NCBI RefSeq assembly: GCF_936928535.1
Contig: NZ_CAKZHY010000172.1
Coordinates: 1-64,000 of the forward strand
Direction: 5' to 3'
DNA length: 64,000 bases
From: an uncultured Bradyrhizobium sp.
Lineage (GTDB): Bacteria > Pseudomonadota > Alphaproteobacteria > Rhizobiales > Xanthobacteraceae
Shown: piece by piece, positions 61,232 through 64,000 of the stretch
Layout: each line of letters begins with the position of its first letter
Numbering within the stretch: the stretch's first letter is position 1
Made by a program: the position numbers and the translations under genes
Notes under the pieces: generated by a model
Database searches by the model: none
What the model was told of the DNA's origin: nothing
What the model saw: the letters and a program-made list of their open reading frames with translations, nothing else

Positions 61232-61864
61232 CTATCGCCGCAGCGTGAATTCTTCGGGGCTGCGCCGGTGTTCCCACTTCGCCCGCTCCAGCTCGGGCTG
61301 GTCGCACTCCGCCTCGGGGTAGCCGATGCAGAGATAGGCGATGAACTTCCAGGAGGCGGGCACGTCGAGCACGCCGTGGATGCGATCCGGATTGAGGATG
61401 GAGACCCAGCCGAGCCCGATGCCCTCCGCGCGCGCGGCGAGCCACATCGCGGTGATGGCGGCGACCACGGAATATTCCGTCGTCTCCGGCATGGTGGCGC
61501 GGCCGAGGCCGTGGCCGGTGTCGCTGGCCTTGTCGGCGAACACGGCGAGGTGGCTCGGCGCCTGTTCGAGGCCTGACAGTTTCAGCGTGGCATAGCGCGC
61601 GGCGCGCTCGCCGGAATAGCAGTTGAGTGCATCGGCGTTGCACGCCTTGAAGTCGTCGATCACGGCGCGTCGCCGCGCGGGATCGTCGACGATGACGAAG
61701 CGCCACGGCTGGCTCAGGCCGACTGATGGCGACAGGCAGGCAGTCTCGATCAGCCGCTCCACGGCGCCGTCAGGCAGCGCATCGTTACGAAAGCGGCGCA
61801 CGTCGCGGCGCCACACGAACAGCTCGCGCAATTGCCGGCGGAAAGCATTGTCGAACGCGACCAT
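61232..61864 (-). CDS. bluB: 5,6-dimethylbenzimidazole synthase
   Basis: A 210-residue flavin-destroying enzyme of the nitroreductase fold that makes the lower ligand of vitamin B12 from FMN. Family features are WRRDVRRFRNDALP, SPSVGLSQPWRFVIV, KLSGLEQAPSHLAVFAD and GIGLGWVSIL. GGAGG precedes the start. It lies four bases downstream of cobS in a cobalamin operon. Confidence 0.93.
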   Translation of the reverse strand: MVAFDNAFRRQLRELFVWRRDVRRFRNDALPDGAVERLIETACLSPSVGLSQPWRFVIVDDPARRRAVIDDFKACNADALNCYSGERAARYATLKLSGLEQAPSHLAVFADKASDTGHGLGRATMPETTEYSVVAAITAMWLAARAEGIGLGWVSILNPDRIHGVLDVPASWKFIAYLCIGYPEAECDQPELERAKWEHRRSPEEFTLRR

Positions 61865-61867
61865 CGC

Positions 61868-62653
61868 TCATCCTCCCCCGTGGAGGAAAGCTGCCGCGAC
61901 CAGCAGGATCAGGATTTCGCCTGTTTGCTCGAACGCGCCCAGGATGTCGCCGGTCTGTCCGCCGATCTGACGGATGGCTGATCGCGCCAGGATCAATCCG
62001 GCGAGCGACAGCAGCACCAGGCCGACCAGCGCCTTGGCCGGCCCGAGCGCCAGCGCAAGCATGAGCGTCCCAATTGCGAAAGCGATGGCCACACTGCGGC
62101 CCGGCGGCGCTCCCGCACCCGCCGCAAGTCCGTCGCGGCGCGCCGGGGGCACCAGCGACATGAAAGCCGGCACGCCCGCGCGGGCCGCGGCATGAGCTGC
62201 GCAGAGAGCCAGCATCACGGCCCAGGGACTTGCGATCGCGGCCAGCGCGCTCCAGCGCAGGCCGAATGAGAGGATGAGCGCGCAGACACCATAGCTGCCG
62301 ATCCGGCTGTCGCGCATGATCTCGAGCTTGCGTTCGCGCGTCCGGCCGCCGCCGAGCCCGTCGGCGGTATCGGCAAGCCCATCCTCGTGCAGCGCGCCGG
62401 TGATGAGGGTGGTCGTCGCGAGTGACAGCAGGGCGGCGAGGTCCGGCGCCAGTCCGACGCGAATGGCGACCTTGTAGACGAAAGCGCCCGCGAGCCCCAC
62501 CAGCAATCCCGCGACCGGCAGCGCCCAGGTCGCGCGCGCGAGGACGCCTTCGCCCGCCGGCTTCGACGAGGCCATTGGAACGATCGTGACGAAGGACGCC
62601 GCGATCCTGAGATCGGCGATGAGGTCCTTCAGAATGTCGACGCGCGCGATCAT
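61868..62653 (-). CDS. cobS: Adenosylcobinamide-GDP ribazoletransferase
   Basis: A 261-residue inner-membrane enzyme (CobS/CobV) joining adenosylcobinamide-GDP to alpha-ribazole to form cobalamin. The motif GALHEDGLADTADGLGGGRTRERKLEIMRDSRIGSYG is diagnostic, and several hydrophobic spans follow. The start overlaps cobU by ATGA (62650-62653); the longer frame upstream is cobU read out of frame. Confidence 0.94.
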   Translation of the reverse strand: MIARVDILKDLIADLRIAASFVTIVPMASSKPAGEGVLARATWALPVAGLLVGLAGAFVYKVAIRVGLAPDLAALLSLATTTLITGALHEDGLADTADGLGGGRTRERKLEIMRDSRIGSYGVCALILSFGLRWSALAAIASPWAVMLALCAAHAAARAGVPAFMSLVPPARRDGLAAGAGAPPGRSVAIAFAIGTLMLALALGPAKALVGLVLLSLAGLILARSAIRQIGGQTGDILGAFEQTGEILILLVAAAFLHGGG

Positions 62654-63153
62654 TTCAGTTTCATCGGCAGGCCGGCGACGATGAACTCGACCTCGTCGGC
62701 AACACCAGCGATCGTCTGATTCATGATCCCCGCGGCGTCGCGAAAGCTGCGGGCCAGCGCGTTGTCGGGCACGATGCCAAGGCCAACCTCGTTGGTAACG
62801 AAGACGGCGGGGCTCTCGAGGCGGGGCAGGGCGGCGGCAAGTTCGCTCACCTCGTGCTCCCAGTCGCGCTCCGCATGCATCAGATTGGAGAGCCACAGCG
62901 TCAGGCAGTCGACAAGCCGTGCGCCGCCGCCGTCGGTTGCGACCAGCGCACCCACGAGATCGAGCGGGACCTCGCGCTCGATCCAGCCGGTTCCACGCCG
63001 CGCGCGATGCTTTGCGATGCGCGCGTCCATCTCCGCATCGAGCGCCTCGGCCGTCGCGACATAGACGGGCTGCCCGGGAAAAGCGCGCGTACGCATTTCC
63101 GCACGCTTGCTCTTGCCCGATCGCGCTCCACCCGTGATCAAGATGACGGCCAC
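62650..63153 (-). CDS. cobU: Adenosylcobinamide kinase / guanylyltransferase
   Basis: A 167-residue bifunctional enzyme (CobU/CobP) that phosphorylates adenosylcobinamide and adds GMP. Walker A is GGARSGKSKRAE, and FVTNEVGLGIVPDNALARSFRD is the conserved family block. It leads the operon cobU-cobS-bluB, divergent from cbiB. Confidence 0.94.
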   Translation of the reverse strand: MAVILITGGARSGKSKRAEMRTRAFPGQPVYVATAEALDAEMDARIAKHRARRGTGWIEREVPLDLVGALVATDGGGARLVDCLTLWLSNLMHAERDWEHEVSELAAALPRLESPAVFVTNEVGLGIVPDNALARSFRDAAGIMNQTIAGVADEVEFIVAGLPMKLK

Positions 63154-63274
63154 AAAAATCTCCTGTGGGCCTGACTAATCACCAAACGCGGCCAAAGACA
63201 AAGCCGAAATCAGCCCGACAGGGGCTTGCGCTCGCCCCCCGCTTTGCGCAACAGGGGCGGGACAGGAGGCAGGC

Positions 63275-64000
63275 GTGGGCTTTGCGGGCGCGATGGTGGT
63301 GGCGATGGCGGTGGATGCCCTCATGGGCTGGCCGTCGTGGCTGTTCGCGCGGATCGGTCACCTCGTGACGTGGCTCGGCCGGCTGATTGCGGTCATCGAC
63401 GCCAGCTGGAATCGGGATTCCGACTTGCCCGCGCTCCGGCGCGCCGCGGGCATTGCTGGCGCGCTTCTGGTCATTGCGATCTCTATTGGTCTTGGTTGGG
63501 TGCTCCAGTCCTTGTTACCTTCAGGCTGGATCCAGCTCGTGCTGGTCGGTGTCCTCGCCTGGCCGCTGGTCGCGCTGCGTTCGCTGCATGATCATGTCGC
63601 TGCCGTCGGCAAGCCTCTACTGGGCGGCGATATCGCCGGCGCACGCGAGGCGGTCTCGCGTATCGTCGGCCGCGATCCTGCAGCGCTCGATGAAGCCGGC
63701 ATCGCGCGTGCCGCGATCGAGAGCCTCGCGGAGAACACCTCCGACGGCATCGTCGCGCCAATATTCTGGGGCGCACTGTTCGGCTTGCCCGGCATTTTCG
63801 GCTACAAGGCGATCAACACGCTGGACTCCATGATCGGCCATCGCAGTGAACGCCACGAAGCGTTCGGCTGGGCTGCGGCGCGCATCGACGATGTCGCCAA
63901 TTTCATTCCGGCGCGCCTGACCGGCTTTCTGTTCGTGCTGCTGGCGCCGCGGCGATCGGAGGCACTGTCGTGCATGACGCGCGATGCGCACCGCCACCGT
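63275..64000 (+). CDS. cbiB: Adenosylcobinamide-phosphate synthase, 3' end outside window
   Basis: The membrane enzyme (CbiB/CobD) that attaches aminopropanol or its phosphate to adenosylcobyric acid. 242 codons are visible and the frame is open to the last base. GTG 63275 follows AGGAGG with ideal spacing. Early family blocks are AMAVDALMGWPSWLFARIGHLVTWLGRLI, and the hallmark ESLAENTSDGIVAPIFW is followed by FGLPGIFGYKAINTLDSMIGH. Divergent from cobU across 121 bases, in which I found no cobalamin riboswitch. Confidence 0.93.
   Translation, partial: MGFAGAMVVAMAVDALMGWPSWLFARIGHLVTWLGRLIAVIDASWNRDSDLPALRRAAGIAGALLVIAISIGLGWVLQSLLPSGWIQLVLVGVLAWPLVALRSLHDHVAAVGKPLLGGDIAGAREAVSRIVGRDPAALDEAGIARAAIESLAENTSDGIVAPIFWGALFGLPGIFGYKAINTLDSMIGHRSERHEAFGWAAARIDDVANFIPARLTGFLFVLLAPRRSEALSCMTRDAHRHR

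Noticed and set aside
60876..61706. A 276-codon minus-strand open frame overlapping bluB
   Set aside because: Shadow of bluB in another frame; bluB has all family motifs and a good ribosome site.
63154..63274. Possible cobalamin riboswitch between cobU and cbiB
   Set aside because: I looked for a B12 box and found only a weak resemblance at the cbiB ribosome site, too little to support a riboswitch.

Overview
The window reads as chromosomal DNA of a Bradyrhizobium-like alphaproteobacterium. The evidence is high GC coding sequence throughout, a complete norEFCBQD nitric oxide reductase cluster, a ChvE/GguA/GguB sugar transporter, an Smo-type polyol operon, and short dispersed palindromic repeats of the kind common in Bradyrhizobium. 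I saw no tRNA, rRNA, CRISPR array, phage or insertion sequence. The genus is inferred from gene content, not from a marker gene.

Layout. 1-4665: the end of alanine dehydrogenase, a Baeyer-Villiger-type monooxygenase, a small membrane protein and a YeiH-type exporter. 4696-13297: a divergent locus. The minus side carries a DUF971 protein, a Crp/Fnr regulator and an ABC importer whose binding protein has a NosL-like C-terminal domain. The plus side carries ferredoxin-NADP reductase, an AprA-like flavoprotein, an AprB-like ferredoxin and a HEAT-repeat protein. A short motif, AACTAAT(C/T)G, lies 48-76 bases upstream of four of these start codons, so the locus looks like one regulon. Its substrate is unknown, and it is the best candidate here for an undescribed system. 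13433-27119: sugar uptake and oxidation, with an FAH-family protein, a YtfQRT-YjfF galactofuranose-type importer, an FCD regulator, galactose/arabinose dehydrogenase, mutarotase, lactonase and ChvE-GguA-GguB.

27530-33406: nor cluster, with two FNR/FixK/NnrR-type boxes and an unlisted 51-residue membrane protein divergent from norE. 33485-42993: polyol operon (HAD phosphatase, SorC regulator, ABC importer, SDR dehydrogenase, ribulokinase-like FGGY kinase, fructokinase-like PfkB kinase). 43000-50920: LysR regulator divergent from an amidase and a five-gene peptide/amide ABC importer. 51384-54552: diheme peroxidase, cupredoxin and chemoreceptor. The peroxidase promoter region holds an 18-bp perfect palindrome and three tandem 13-bp repeats.

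54820-61172: MhqD/MhqO-like pair with a divergent LysR gene, another LysR gene, the relic of a TetR gene, an AtaL-like protein, an NmrA-like protein, and a junction where an alpha/beta hydrolase and an outer-membrane barrel gene have both lost their 5' ends. 61232-64000: cobalamin lower-ligand and nucleotide-loop genes bluB, cobS and cobU, with cbiB/cobD divergent and running off the window.

Many operons use 4-base ATGA or GTGA stop/start overlaps, which helped fix the start codons.
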